DNA of 64,000 nt from Isoetes taiwanensis. Taxonomy: Eukaryota > Streptophyta > Lycopodiopsida > Isoetales > Isoetaceae. Both the position numbers and the translations under genes were made by a program. The notes below the pieces were generated by a model. The model made no database searches and was not told the origin of the DNA. It saw nothing but the letters and a program-made list of their open reading frames with translations. The stretch is from NCBI GenBank assembly GCA_021234155.1, contig JAJEKV010000114.1, positions 1,674,476-1,738,475 of the forward strand, read 5' to 3'. This document shows, in pieces, positions 25,621 to 37,200 of this stretch (its first letter is position 1; each line of letters starts with the position of its first letter).

Positions 25621-26149
25621 GCATCATATATTAAGCGTGGAACAATATTATTGAATCAAGTGAAATAAGTTGATTGTTAGATAAATCATAAATAAATCAT
25701 TGAAGCTCTTCCGCCACGTCCTCATGAACATTATACCAAACATGATTTATTTTCACAGATTATGAAGGCCAATCATCTAAATCAATTGGTTGTCTACTTT
25801 CTTTCCGTGACTTTCCAACTTTTCATCTCATACTCAAAACTCTACCCAAATACCATACAACTCCTGTTTCATTCACGGTTTGCTCCTTGTTTGATGATGG
25901 CTTAGGTTCCATTTGAAGTTCGAAATAGACTGCAGAATCTGATCCAATACCAAGTGTGGTTAAAGCATTTATTTTTTGCCAACCTCGTACACTTGACCTT
26001 AGTCAATCTATATTTTGAGATCCAAGGATTACCATTCAAATAACTCACCAAAGTGGCCTTACAAATCATTTTACCATATATTATCACGTTCTTGTCGACC
26101 CTAATATTCTTTCCAAGTTCCCTTTCATCTAACATATGAATGGATGGGA

Positions 26150-26580
26150 TGCTAGTGGAATTTCTTCAGGAGAAGTGGGATTGGATACAGTCTTATGCAT
26201 ATCAAGCATATCGGGATATCTTTGTAGGCTAATAGGATTGACCATAAGTTAAATACAGTGTATATCACACTAATCCCTAAATTGAAGGAGCCTATTCCTT
26301 TGTTGTTTTCATTTTACAAAATCATTGTAAAAAGATATGCAGAGAGAATAAAGCATATTTAATGGATCACATACCAAGGGTTCAGTCATGTTTTATCCCA
26401 AACATAAGTATCCTCAATATATTGCAACCGCTTTTAAAGGTCTCCATTGGCCTAGGAAGACTACTCAAGAAGTTATATATCTAAAACTTGATTTTAGAAA
26501 GGTGACAGTAGCTAGTCAATTTTGGGGAAGGTGTGGATGGCCTTTGGTTGTAGCTAGAAGTTCAACAATGTTGTAATGAA
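26150..26580 (+). mobile_element. LINE-type reverse transcriptase relic
   Basis: Plus-strand frames give LVEFLQEKWDWIQSYAYQA, then LNTVYITLIPKLKEPIP, FYKIIVKRYAERIKHI and KLDFRKV...GKVWMAFG. These are in the order of plant LINE reverse transcriptases, which carry ITLIPK, YKI..K.LA.R.K and K.DF.KAYD..W blocks. The catalytic YADD region is absent and several frameshifts and stops are present. Confidence 0.5.
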
Positions 26581-28560
26581 GCTGTTATAATGACCCCCAA
26601 AATCCTATACGGTGCTCGCATTGTATAAGATCTGAAGTTTCCCTCATGTCGACCCTGCAGGTCAGCCGTCCACGTGGCATCGGCTACTGGTGGTGCTCCA
26701 GAGTCCATGTGGAAGAAGGATGTGTCTTTCCTGTCTTTCCCGAGGCCGATCTCACTGCTGAAGCGTAACACATAAGCACAAGCATCACTCATATAGCTCA
26801 AATAAATATTCACCATGAAGGGTGAGGCAAATCCTATTGTTAAGCTAGAATTATTAAGACCAACCTGATCCCTCTCCAAAATCACCACTAACTTCTCGAC
26901 TTGGCGATCTTCCACAATCATGGCTAAGGTGTTGGAGCAACGCCTTATATGTGCGAGTCCTACTCGAGCTTTTAGACTCACTTCTATTCTCCAAGCTCAG
27001 AACAACTTCGGGAAGGCCCTCAATCTTGTTATAGACATGGGGCATGATCATTTAAATAAGTTAAGAAAGTTAGCTAAGCTACTGTCTCCACGGCCACGAT
27101 GGAAGAAGCATCTTCTTCCTATGCCGAGAGATTAGTCTTGCATCTATGTAGTTAAATTAATTGTAATTAAATGGGCAGTTTTTGAGGTCAATTAAGGGCC
27201 CTTACTCGATGCCACGTCAAAAAGCTCGCGGCCAATGGGGAGCCGAGCTTGTACAGAGTTTTTTTACCGAGCCTTGGTTTCGCCATTCCAGGTGTCAACT
27301 GCACGTAGCTTCGGTAATATCCGTGCCTCTAGCTTCAGGTGTCAGATTACACACGTAGCAATTATGACCGTTAGCTCCCGCCCTCAATTCCCGCTCAGGT
27401 GTTTTCTTCAACAAAGTTTGCGCGAAGATCGATTGCCCGCGCCAAGGGAACTTCGATTTGCTCGGGAATAGCTTCGACCTGCGCCAAAGTGAGTTTCGAC
27501 CACAAAAAAGCTTCGATCAAGGTAAAATCACCGAGCCTTTCCTAGTATTTCGATTCCGCTTCACATTCTAATTTGAATTCTGTGACTTTAGATGGCTATA
27601 CGCTCTATCACAATCGGAAATGACTTTGAAAGCTTCGTGGTGTCGACCGGGAGCTTTGTTACACTCCAACCTGGAATGCAAGGTGAATAGCGAGTCAAAA
27701 GATGCAGGAGAAGTGATGTTTCTGCACATTGGAAGGCTTTGGTGGTCGGTTTTCGATCAGGCAAAGAGATATTTGTACAAGTGAGTCATGTATACACTCC
27801 AACAAATATGGCAAAAGAAAAAATAAGCAAGCGAAGAACTTTCCCACGGTTAGAAGCAAATTGTAAGTATGTACTTCTATGCAATCCATATCTAAATTAG
27901 TTCAGTTACTTATCCAGTTCATTCCTATTCTCTCAGGTTTGTGTATATCTGATGTGTAGAACACAGTCTCTTCACAGTAGTGTATTCCATTGCTTTCATC
28001 AAGATATGGGCTCCTTGTTGTTCGAAGGTAGCATACCAGTGCAACTCACAGAAAAGGGGTATATGGTTCTGGAGGTATGAATACTCGCCACGAAGATCCA
28101 AGCTTATTGAGCTTCCATTGCCCAGCCTGTCCGAGCTATACTGCAGGCCTCTGGATGCCACGTCTGTCTTACTAGCACGGAGTAAGTTGTCACAGGAAAT
28201 GTTTACGGCATTGAAGGAGAAGGGAGGTTTCTGCGGGTATGTGAAGACAAATTTAGGAATTGATTTGTTCATTGCCTTATTCAAGATGTTTACAGTTCCG
28301 ACAGTCGGTGGATAGTTTTTTAGATAGTCTATTTCTTGAAGGTTGGAGTGCTCGACTTCATGATAGAGCTGAATCTACTGAATGCAGGATAAGTCAAGAT
28401 ATGGTTCGGTTCAGATATTGCATCTGTATATGAATCTATGTAATATAAATATAAGTGACGATTAATTGGAGATCTATTGTATATTGATTGGAAAGGTTTG
28501 CTTTCAGTGTAACATAAAAAATTAAAGTAGCTACGATGCGAAAATATGAATATCATAAAA
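26581..28560. other. Intergenic with overlapping unresolved ORFs
   Basis: Both strands are open around 27.93-28.31 kb (119 codons minus, 111 codons plus), and neither is recognised. An ATG frame at 27593 (MAIRSITIGNDFESFVVSTG) ends within 34 codons. A minus frame at 26562-26981 is also unrecognised. I could not choose a coding strand. Confidence 0.35.
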
Positions 28561-28564
28561 TAAG

Positions 28565-28660
28565 GAAGTGTTGTTTTCGCACCGTAGGCACGGTGCAAAA
28601 TTATGTATAACATAAAATATGGAAGTGTTGTTTTCGCACCGTAGCTACGGTGCGAAATTC
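28565..28660. repeat. Palindromic repeat pair, left flank of the hairpin array
   Basis: Two ~57-bp units, each holding a palindrome of the form CGCACCGTAGCTACGGTGCG (28575-28600, imperfect; 28632-28657, perfect). They are joined by TATAACATAAAATATGGAAG. Three further units of the same type lie at 29641-29800. Confidence 0.85.
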
Positions 28661-28795
28661 ATTAGAGGTTTGATGGGATCACTTAAGGGCCCAACCCCGA
28701 TGCCAGCATGGAAACCCACTAGGGTTGAGGCCTGAGACTCTAGGTTTCTAACGAACAGGTTGTAGATTCAAATCTGTATTTCATTAACAATCTCA

Positions 28796-29358
28796 AGAGC
28801 GTGGTTACAGTGCACATTTGCCATATCCATAACCAATGGTTACATGCATTTCGTACTGTGGCTATTATGCAACACTTTATTTCTTTCTTTTTAGGGCGTG
28901 GCTACGGTGCGAATTTGCTATGTCCACAGCCCAATGAATACATGCATTTCGCATTGTAACCACTGTGCCCTTTTTTTCGTATTTTTTTTTTTTTTTAGGG
29001 CGTAGCTACAGTGCGAATTTGCCATATCCACAGCCCAACGGATACATGCATTTCGCACTGTAACCACGCCCTAAAAAAAAAAAAAAAAAAAATTAGGGCG
29101 TGGTTACAGTGCGAATTTACAGCCCGACGGATACATGCATTTCGCACTGTAACCACGCCCTAAAAAGATTTTTTTATTTTTTTTTTTTTTTAAACGTGGT
29201 TCTGATCTTAATTTGCCATGTCCACATCCCGACGGATACATGCATTTCGCACTGTAACCACGCCCAATTTTTTTTTTTTTTGGTTTTGATTTGCAAATTT
29301 GCCATGTCCACCGATATGCATTTCGCACTGTAACTACTATGTGTTTTTTTTTTTTGTT

Positions 29359-29390
<32 letters not shown>

Positions 29391-29461
29391 TATAGACCGT
29401 GCGAATTTGCCATGTCCACAGCCCAACGGATACATGCATTTCGCATGTAACCACTGTGCCC
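28796..29461. repeat. Array of seven hairpin units separated by poly(T)/poly(A)
   Basis: Units of about 45-78 bp, most opening GGGCGTGGTTACAGTGCGAA and closing with its inverse (TTCGCACTGTAACCACGCCC), with a loop containing CCACAGCCCAACGGATACAT. They start near 28796, 28893, 28997, 29093, 29193, 29295 and 29396. T- or A-runs of 14-25 nt, or a CTTT repeat at 29358-29391, lie between them. The open frames across the block are repeat read-through. Confidence 0.85.
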
Positions 29462-29640
29462 ACTCTTTCATAGTCAATTTGACAATAACTAACGAGAGAC
29501 TACTTTTGAACTCACAAAACACTACTCAAAATTCAATGAAACAAAAGTAGTTGTCATTGCCTAAATATCATTGCTCTAAATTACTGAAAGCATCCTCATC
29601 AACTTCCTCCCTTCAATTGAACCTCTTCTTGTATGGCAGC

Positions 29641-29800
29641 TATAAAATAAGAACGTGTTGTTTTTGCACTGTAGCCACGGTGCGTAAATGTGTATAACAT
29701 AAAATATGGAAACGTTATTTTCGCACCGTAGCCACGGTGCGAAATTGTGTGTAACATAAAATATGGAAACGTTATTTTCGCACCGTAGCTACGGTGTTAG
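29641..29800. repeat. Palindromic repeat triplet, right flank of the hairpin array
   Basis: Three units with GCACCGTAGCCACGGTGC-type palindromes (29661-29685, 29718-29743, 29776-29796) joined by GTATAACATAAAATATGGAA spacers. They are direct repeats of the left flank, about 1.05 kb away. Confidence 0.85.
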
Positions 29801-29875
29801 TCACTCTTACATATCAAGCTGCTACTAAGGCACTCACCTTCAAACTATCACAAATCAAGGTGTTGCTCAACGAGA

Positions 29876-30370
29876 ATGGTAAAGAGTAAATCAGATAAGG
29901 CATGGGAGTTGTTTAGCACATGGTATGATAATATAGTAGAGAAAGAATGGAATTTTCGTCAGAAGCATCCAGAAGAGTTTGAGGAGGAGATAGAGGAGCT
30001 AGTTGATGCAACTATTGTATACAATATTTTTTGCTTGACAGTAGACGTTATGGTAGAGTGTAACAGGTCTAACAATGCATATGGGGGCATTCTTCATAGC
30101 TTCATGGCTAGAGCTGGACCTGACCTGAAACCATGTTATGTGACTGATTTGCCTTTACTGAGCATGCAAGCTTTAATTAAGATATTTCAAGGGCTGATCA
30201 AGACCGAATTAGGAGGTTTTGAGGAGACTACCTGCTTGACCTGTCTTGGGGAAAAAAGGCAAAGAAAGTTTTACAATGTAGATATTATGTTCAACACATA
30301 CATAATTTACAATAAGTCAAACCAAGATGCCTGGTTCTTCTTCAAGTGTGGAAATGGAGGTCGCCGATAG
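29876..30370 (+). CDS. Hypothetical protein, 164 residues
   Basis: Single uninterrupted frame from an ATG. It has an acidic helical N-terminus (about 1-50: WELFSTWYDNIVEKEWNFRQ, then a Glu-rich run), a mixed middle with several cysteines (including CLTCLGEKRQRK), and an aromatic end (DAWFFFKCGNGGRR). No family recognised. It begins about 80 bp after the hairpin-array repeat. The composition is balanced and protein-like, but whether it is a host gene, transposon cargo or chance ORF is open. Confidence 0.35.
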   Translation: MVKSKSDKAWELFSTWYDNIVEKEWNFRQKHPEEFEEEIEELVDATIVYNIFCLTVDVMVECNRSNNAYGGILHSFMARAGPDLKPCYVTDLPLLSMQALIKIFQGLIKTELGGFEETTCLTCLGEKRQRKFYNVDIMFNTYIIYNKSNQDAWFFFKCGNGGRR

Positions 30371-30531
30371 AATGTCTGCCTCACCAAGAGAGGAGCAAAT
30401 AGATCTTGCGTAAAAGAAGCTCCTACTGGAAAACGAGTGAGACAACAAGTAGTTCGCTTGTTAAAGCTGATTAACATCTGATAAAACTTTGCAATTGAAT
30501 CCATACAAGTGGACGCAAATGTGGATCAGTA

Positions 30532-30925
30532 TCAAGCAAATTCAATAAGACCGGATGCAGAGTGGAAGTTTGGATGGGCTCGAGTGAAAGGATCACAAGA
30601 ATACAGTTGGCCTTTAGCCCAGAGGTCTATATTCATAGCTCCAAAAGCTCGCAATGCATCTTCATCTATTGGTTGCTTCCAAGTGCTTATTCCTGTAAGG
30701 CAGACATCCTTTTGGCAATTGCACTCTAAATTGACCATCGGAATTAGTTTGATCCTGAAACAGAAGTATTAGAACCAAGAACGCTCAAAGGAATGCAATG
30801 ACAACTTGGAAACCAAATACCTTTGCCATTGACGTTGCAAAAGACCGAGAACCGGAGCGGAGCTTAGAATTAGGAAGATTCTTGCCAACAAACAGAGCGA
30901 AATTTGCTGGCAAGAATCCGCCATA
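30532..30925 (-). CDS. Candidate two-exon small gene, unrecognised
   Basis: An ATG at 30925 opens 35 codons ending at an AAAG/GTATTTGG donor (exon 30925-30821, phase 0). A TTTCAG acceptor starts the next exon at 30757. Joined in phase the protein ends after about 66 residues. A different, longer frame in the second exon (to 30532, with CQKDVCLTGISTWKQPIDED) is also open. The N-terminus is rich in Ser/Arg/Lys (LRSGSRSFATSMAK), like a transit peptide, which is speculative. Confidence 0.25.
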
Positions 30926-30939
30926 ATTCGAATTCAAAC

Positions 30940-31190
30940 AATGCTTGGGCGCGATGGCAAGGTCGTTGGCGCTCGATGGCGCGATGGCAAGCTCGATGGC
31001 GCTGAAGCTCGATGGCTGAAGCTCGATGGTGGGAAAAGGAAAATCTTAGATGTAATCATTAAATTTTGTGGTCGTTAGGAAATAATGATTGCAAAGTTAG
31101 GTACGAGGTTAGGTTCGGAGGGGGGGAAGTTAGGTTAGGGAGAGTGAAAGTTAGGTATGGAGGGGGGAAAGGTAGGTTCGGGATCCTACG
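30940..31190. repeat. Short imperfect tandem repeats
   Basis: GCTCGATGGCGC-type words repeat between 30940 and 31035. AGGTTAGGT/GGGGGGAAG words repeat at 31090-31185. No gene. Confidence 0.6.
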
Positions 31191-31199
31191 TGGCAGCCC

Positions 31200-32660
31200 C
31201 CCCAATATATTCTTACAAGGCCCTTATTTGACCTCAAAAAAACTCTAATGTCCCTAATAACCATCCTTATGATAAATAAATGTGTATTAACGTAGTGTTG
31301 GTTCAGCAGGCCAATAGAACGATCTAAGGGGCAGAAGGGTCGCACTGCGAAGACTTGCAGCACATATTTTGTCATAATGTGTTGTAAGGAGACGAAACGG
31401 ACCTTTAAATTATAAAATCTTAAAACTCTTTGTGAATATTAAGTGTGGAAATTATAAAAGTTTTGTCAATATTAAGTGTTAAATTATAACAAGTTATGAA
31501 ATAAAGGATGTGATCATAATAATTAACTTAAATATTACCTCGAGGTAATTGTTAAAAATTGCATGTATAGAATGAGTTGCAGGGTTCATGCAGGTTTCCA
31601 AGGTGGGGAGACTCGTGATGCTGAGGACATCATCCGGGGAGATTGTGACGTTCAAGTATAATATACGGTATGAATACATATATTATACTGCCACGCCACT
31701 GGTACATGTCACCTTGATGACATGTACTTGGGAACCGTAGAGGGTTGCACCCTAGGGGGCAACCTCTTATGTTGCACATGTCTATAAACATATGCATTTA
31801 ACCCCTTTGCCTCATGGCAAAACCCTACATGCCCTTTTTAACCCTAACCCTAAAAGGCCATGTAAAAGGAACAAAAGGGAAAACCCTGAACATTTTTTCC
31901 TTTTCGCATTTCGGCTTCCAAGAGCCATTTCGGCCAAGCCAAACTGCTATTTCGCATTGCCAGCGCCATCAAGTTGCCTTTGCACAACAGATCCCCAATA
32001 TTCGGTCGCTTTCGCCTTGAACAGAAGCATGGACGCATTCCGAGGAGTTGGAGCAAGCCAAAGATTCAGGTAAATACAATTCTGTTGTGCAATGTCAACT
32101 TTTAGTCTAGCAATGAGCTTTAGCATGTTAGTTCAGCCTAAGAGGCCTTATAGATTTTGAGACCACAAGCTCTAACAAAGGAACCTAACCATGTATGTTT
32201 AGGTAGATAGATTTGGTGTTATTATATGTTTCAGTTCTATGGATGATGATGCTCTATTCTATGTGCACTCCTGTGTATTGGGAAGGGGAGTAGAGACCCT
32301 GAAAGCCTTAGTAGTTGATGTACCTAGATAGCCTCATTAATTCCCAATTAATGCGGCCTGTGCATAAGAGCCCGCCTGGCTGTGAAAAGCACAATTTCAT
32401 TATAATGGGAAAATTTTTAGTAAACTGGAATTTTTTTATTATGGGGGTTGTATAGACCTTATGCAGGGGTTGTATACACGCGTCTATGCGGTACATAGAC
32501 CTTATCATAGACCTTATCATACATACATGTTGTATACGTCTTGATGCAGGTATCATACCAACTTCCAAACACAATAGAGACCGAAGTATGAACTATGTAT
32601 GTCCCTAATAACCTTCCCCTAGGTTCCTAACCCCTTCCCCTGCGAGGTCTAACCCATGCA
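31200..32660. other. Intergenic, one small hairpin
   Basis: Holds a perfect 10-bp inverted repeat GTACATGTCA...TGACATGTAC at 31702-31727. Two telomere-like CCCTAAC words lie near 31840. A plus-strand frame at 31792-32073 is unrecognised. Nothing else supported. Confidence 0.45.
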
Positions 32661-32669
32661 AAATTTGGG

Positions 32670-33208
32670 TTAGGGAAACCAGAGCTCACGCATATCCCAG
32701 CCTGATTCTTCCCACCATATAGGGTACCTAGTCATTGCAAAAAGTAATTCCACAGGATGATACTCACGGAAGAAGAGCGGACCCAACTCCACAAGGTTGT
32801 TGTACTCATTGTAGTACGTCCTAATAAGGCCATACATCTGTCCCTTACAAATTTCATCAATGAACTCTGATATGTATTGATCCAGAGAGTGTGCTAAATA
32901 TCGATCTGAAGAAGAGGCCTCAATTCTTTGTAGCATCTCGTCGGATAAGGAGGGGGTTCAAGAATTCCCCTCATTGCAAGTCTCCTATAACATTCAGATG
33001 GATTAATTTCCATCAGTGGCTCATGACCACAATCAAATCGCTCCAGAATGAAGTTGATCAACTCCATTGCAAGCTCCTTGGTGGGACTGTGGCGCAACCT
33101 CCACTCCAAGAAATGGTCAAATAGCTCATCGGTTCGGGGGCCGCCTGAGAATGCAGGGCATGCTTGCAGGGCTTCTGGAGTAGCCCAGGGAGGATTGGGT
33201 CCAATCAT
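32670..33208 (-). pseudogene. Unknown ORF with one frameshift
   Basis: From an ATG at 33208 the frame reads IGPNPPWATPEALQACPAF and ELAMELINFILERFDCGHEP to about 32940. It then continues one base out of phase as RIEASSSDRYLAHSLDQYIS and FREYHPVELLFAMTRYPIWW to the stop at 32670, about 179 residues overall. Not recognised. The second part could be a separate ORF starting at the ATG at 32936. It lies divergent to the small ORF at 33739. Confidence 0.35.
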
Positions 33209-33224
33209 TTGCAAAAGCAAGCAA

Positions 33225-33560
33225 GGATCACCGACGAAGCAAGGAACACGGAGCAGAGCAAGGAACAAGATCAAATAGCAAGTAGCACGAAGATCAAGTA
33301 GCAAGGAACAAGGATCAAGATCAAGTAGCAAGTCTCAAGATCAAGGAACAAGGAAGATCAAGGAGCAAGAAGCAAGGAACAAGATCAAGTAGCAAGGAGC
33401 ACGGAAATGAAGTAGCAAGGAACAAACAAGGATCAAGATCAAGTAGCAAGAAGCAATGAACAAGGAAGATCAAGTAGCAAGAAGATCAAGAAACAAGGAA
33501 GATCAAGGAGCAAGAAGCAAGGATCAAGATCAAGTAGCAAGGTGAAAAGTGAGAAGTGAA
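33225..33560. repeat. GCAAGGAACAAGATCAAGTA minisatellite
   Basis: About 330 bp of irregular AAGATCAAGTAGCAAGGA-type units. The strand is purine-biased. Open frames extending through it on minus are repeat read-through. Confidence 0.9.
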
Positions 33561-33589
33561 AGCAAGGTGAAAGAATTTATAGCTACGAA

Positions 33590-33688
33590 TCCAATAATGT
33601 TGAAGTATAATACCAATAATGTTGAAGTATAATACCAATAAAGCTGACGTATAATACCAATAATGCTGAAGTATTATACCAATAATTC
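33590..33688. repeat. Four-copy ~23-bp tandem repeat
   Basis: Units of ACCAATAATGTTGAAGTATA with small changes (AAGCTGACG in the third). The array ends just before a TATA-like CTATAAAAG at 33697. Confidence 0.85.
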
Positions 33689-33738
33689 TACAACGACTAT
33701 AAAAGCAGCTCCATTCGGTGGTAGAAGTCATTCATCTC

Positions 33739-33980
33739 CCATGGCTTATAATATTTATGAAGATCGGTTTGAGACCATTATTTGCTCCATGAGCTACAAT
33801 GATATTGTTCGGTGCCTACATAAAGGTGCTAAGCTGGATCCTTACTTAGAATCCAAAGCACAAGGTCGTGAGTGTCATTGCCCCGGCCTTACTCGTGTTG
33901 TGATCCATCTTCTTTAGCTTCCTGAGCGCCATGCCTACGAGCTGAATGCGATCACGTTAGCAGGGATTGAAGATGGGTGA
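33739..33980 (+). pseudogene. Small unknown ORF with internal stop
   Basis: ATG at 33739, about 40 bp after CTATAAAAG. It reads MAYNIYEDRFETIICSMSYN, then NDIVRCLHKGAKLDPYLESK, to a TAG at 33917. The same frame stays open past that stop (LPERHAYELNAITLAGIEDG) to a TGA near 33978. Unrecognised; it could be the partner of the divergent ORF at 32.7-33.2 kb. Confidence 0.3.
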
Positions 33981-34202
33981 ATCATCGACTCTATAATGCC
34001 ATCAACAATATATATGTGCATCTAAATTATATGTATGCCATCAATAATGTGTGCATCAGATGTAATGATGTGCATTAAACACCTATTATAAAAGATGTAA
34101 GGATGTAGTATAAGCATAATGAATATTATTTGATGTATCGACTATGTATTAATTGTCCAAAATTCTTAAGTATTATAGCAAGAGAAATTACATACATGAT
34201 TA

Positions 34203-37200
34203 TCAAGAACATGACTGAGATTGAGAGCTTTTAGCTAATGCTATGTCCTCCCACATGTCAACAATGTATTTTGGAATCTGAACAGTCTTCGGTCTTTTGC
34301 CATTTGCATCCCATGCATAATGTATGGCATCTAACTTCTCATACTTTGATGGATCGATGGATTGGGTGTAGCGTTTAGTTAAGCAACCTGTATAGTCACG
34401 ACCAACAGGCATCCACCATGATACATAAATGTGACCATAATTAGTAGACTCTGGATCTAGGATGGCATCTTCTTCTGTAAAGCCCAACCACGTTGGAGTT
34501 TCATCGTCTCCAGGTCGGACTAAAACGAACATACCTTTCGTAACATGTGCATGAGGATCGAACTCATCCATAGGTAACACTTTGGGCGCCCATCTGGCGG
34601 CCCACAATGTCGTAGGCAAAGGTCTTACAAGCCAATGTGCCTTCATCGACCTCTGGAGTAAATGCGGCTTGTAGAGGTTCTTGCCTTATGCGCAACAAAA
34701 GTTATCATTTTGAGGAATTAGATCACGGAGATACATCTTCCAAACACAAAAGAATCTCATTCCAGTAATCCATAGTTGCTTTGTACTGTCGTGCAAACAC
34801 ACTATCTTCTTGATTTTTGCAGAAGGAATTCCATAATGCTATGTACTTGCTGATGTTGTCTGCCAGGCCAGGGAGATCTTTCAATGTCTTCCTTGGAGGG
34901 ATATTTTTAGGCACCCCTGTTGGTAACGTTGGCTCACCATTTTCATCCTCCTTCCACATTCTTATTCCTTTTTCTGGAATAATGGGTCATTTTCCATCCA
35001 TTTTAAATCGGAATAGCAATGGGTCGGTATGGCCTATTAGACGTTGGCCTTTATCAGGGATATATCCCTTGACAAAGCCTTTCCAATCTGGAACTTCATC
35101 CACAAAATATGGAACAGGAGACTTTGCATTGCACTTGCTAAACAAGTAAAGCAACTCAGGCAAAGTTAGAGCATCCGATGAACTCATTAACGTCGAAAAG
35201 TTCCCAAACAATGCATCAATATCGTCATGAGTGTGTCTAACCATCATGAAGCCAACCTGAATCTCATCGAATACCTTAAGCCATGTCAAATAAGAGAGGT
35301 AGGAGAACACATATCTATTTTTATTTTGACCCGATGCATTATCCAACTGTAAGTAGAGATTTCGAGGAAGAGGATTGAAGCCTTCTAAGTAGGCACTAGA
35401 AGATGAAGGCATCATCTCTTGTGTCTGCGCTAGCTTATGCTGCACTAGTCGAGTATCTTTTAGGGCTTGCATCAATTTGCAATCTGTAGTTCTGCTTCCA
35501 CACAGATCACCACACTTGTCTTCTTCCGGCAACTCAAGATAGTGTAGGATCCTAGAAAGTGAACCAACATGAAAGTTTGAGTCATCTTTCCAAAGATCTA
35601 GAGAGAAATGGCCATAAGCCCGTCCACCGTGACCATGTGTCAATGCTCCTGTCAAGCTGCTCTTCAAGCGATCTCCTCTCCAAACAGACTTTGCGAGATG
35701 GTGACTTCTTGGTGTGAGTGTTTTGACCTGATCCATCTTATCATGTATTATGCAAAGGTGACTTTCTGGCGAACGATGTGATAATGCACGCCAATGCCAA
35801 TATTGACTCCTACAGGAACGTTGTTCCAACATATGTGCCCGCCGTTGAATTGAAAGATCGCGCCTCTCCCTTGTATCTTTTGTTCTTTCCAATTTCTGCT
35901 TGATGACTACACATATGTTACACTTGGAGAATGCTGTATTTTTGGCTATGCTGACGTCTGGAAACTCTTTCTTCCAAATATTGTAAAAGGGTGAAAGCAT
36001 GCTAGGGTGTACCATCTAAAGTACTTTTTAGGGAGTGCAAAACTACCCAGAAAAGTACCCAGGACTGGGTACTGGGAACTTGCATAAATGTCGCAATAAA
36101 CAATAAATTTGGGAGTTAATTCATTTATTTTAGTCTCTAAGAGTATTGTTATCCTCGAATACTATAGATTGACATGTTATTGACCTTCAATTCAAAAAAT
36201 TTCGATTGATTTTATTGGAAAGAAGAAACAGAAAGTACCAGTTTTAAAAGTACCCAGTGTAGGTACTTTTGAGGGTTCCAAAAGTGGTACACTGTAGCAT
36301 GCTTTTACCCAAAAAGAGGGCAAGGTTACACTCTTTCCTGTCAATTCTTCTACCACGGCATCCACTTCCTTATGTATGCTCTTCTTATTAAGGATGGAAG
36401 GAAGTTTGCGAATATTCTCCATTATATCATCCTTTCCTTTTTTGCTTCTATGTGGAATGCTCTCCGCATTCTCACTAATGAAGGTATCAAGCACACTTTC
36501 TGTAGCTAGTGTCACAGATCTAGGCTTCTTAGAGCCTGTATTACCATGGTCCGCCTGTTTTCCACCTAACTTGAACCTCTTCCTCCAACTATAAAACGTA
36601 GACTGAGCAACTCCTAAAGCCACGCGCCATGCGAATTGACAGCACTCCACTCCAGAGACCACTACTTTCGCCTCCGACTGCCCTGTATAAGTTACACTCA
36701 ACACATCAAAAACAAGCGTAATCCTGGCACTGCTTGATTGAGAATAAAATTCTTTTCTTAAGGCACATACTTGCTCTCGGCTCAGTTTTTTGACACATTC
36801 GTCCTTGCAGCATGTTGATTTTAGAGCACTCTTGATTGACTTGGAAGCGCGCATCCTCTCCTCCTTGCTATCCCCCTTTGGTTCCCTCCTCACATATGTA
36901 TATTTCCTTTTCCTCTTGAATTGCTTCTCAACATCAGCTTCCAAGCACTCAACTTCTAAGTCATCATGTTCGAGAGCAGCTCGAGCTTGTAAATGTTGTG
37001 AAACTGTCCTACCATCATGAAGCAAACTATCATGGGTCTCCCAGGTTACTAGACTGTTAGCCTCTCAGCACAAGCATGACATGACCTGATATGAAAGCCC
37101 GACCTTTGATACACCCAAGAACTCATCGTCTATAGCATCCTGAGGATCACTAAAGAGTATATTCGCCTCCGAATATTTAGATCCAATGCAGGAGTGAAGA

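Noticed and set aside
26562-26981. 139-codon minus ORF as a gene
   Set aside because: No motif recognised, no splice or promoter context, and it overlaps a plus frame of similar quality.
27925-28315. Overlapping 119- and 111-codon ORFs
   Set aside because: Neither strand could be favoured and neither resembles a known family.
28660-28795. tRNA or tRNA-derived SINE (GATTCAAATC box-B-like word)
   Set aside because: No acceptor or anticodon stems could be paired and the A box is missing.
28796-29461. CRISPR-like repeat/spacer pattern
   Set aside because: Separators are homopolymers and units are inverted-repeat hairpins, not direct repeats with unique spacers.
29104-29463. 119-codon Lys-rich minus ORF
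   Set aside because: It is formed by the hairpin array and its poly(T)/CTTT separators.
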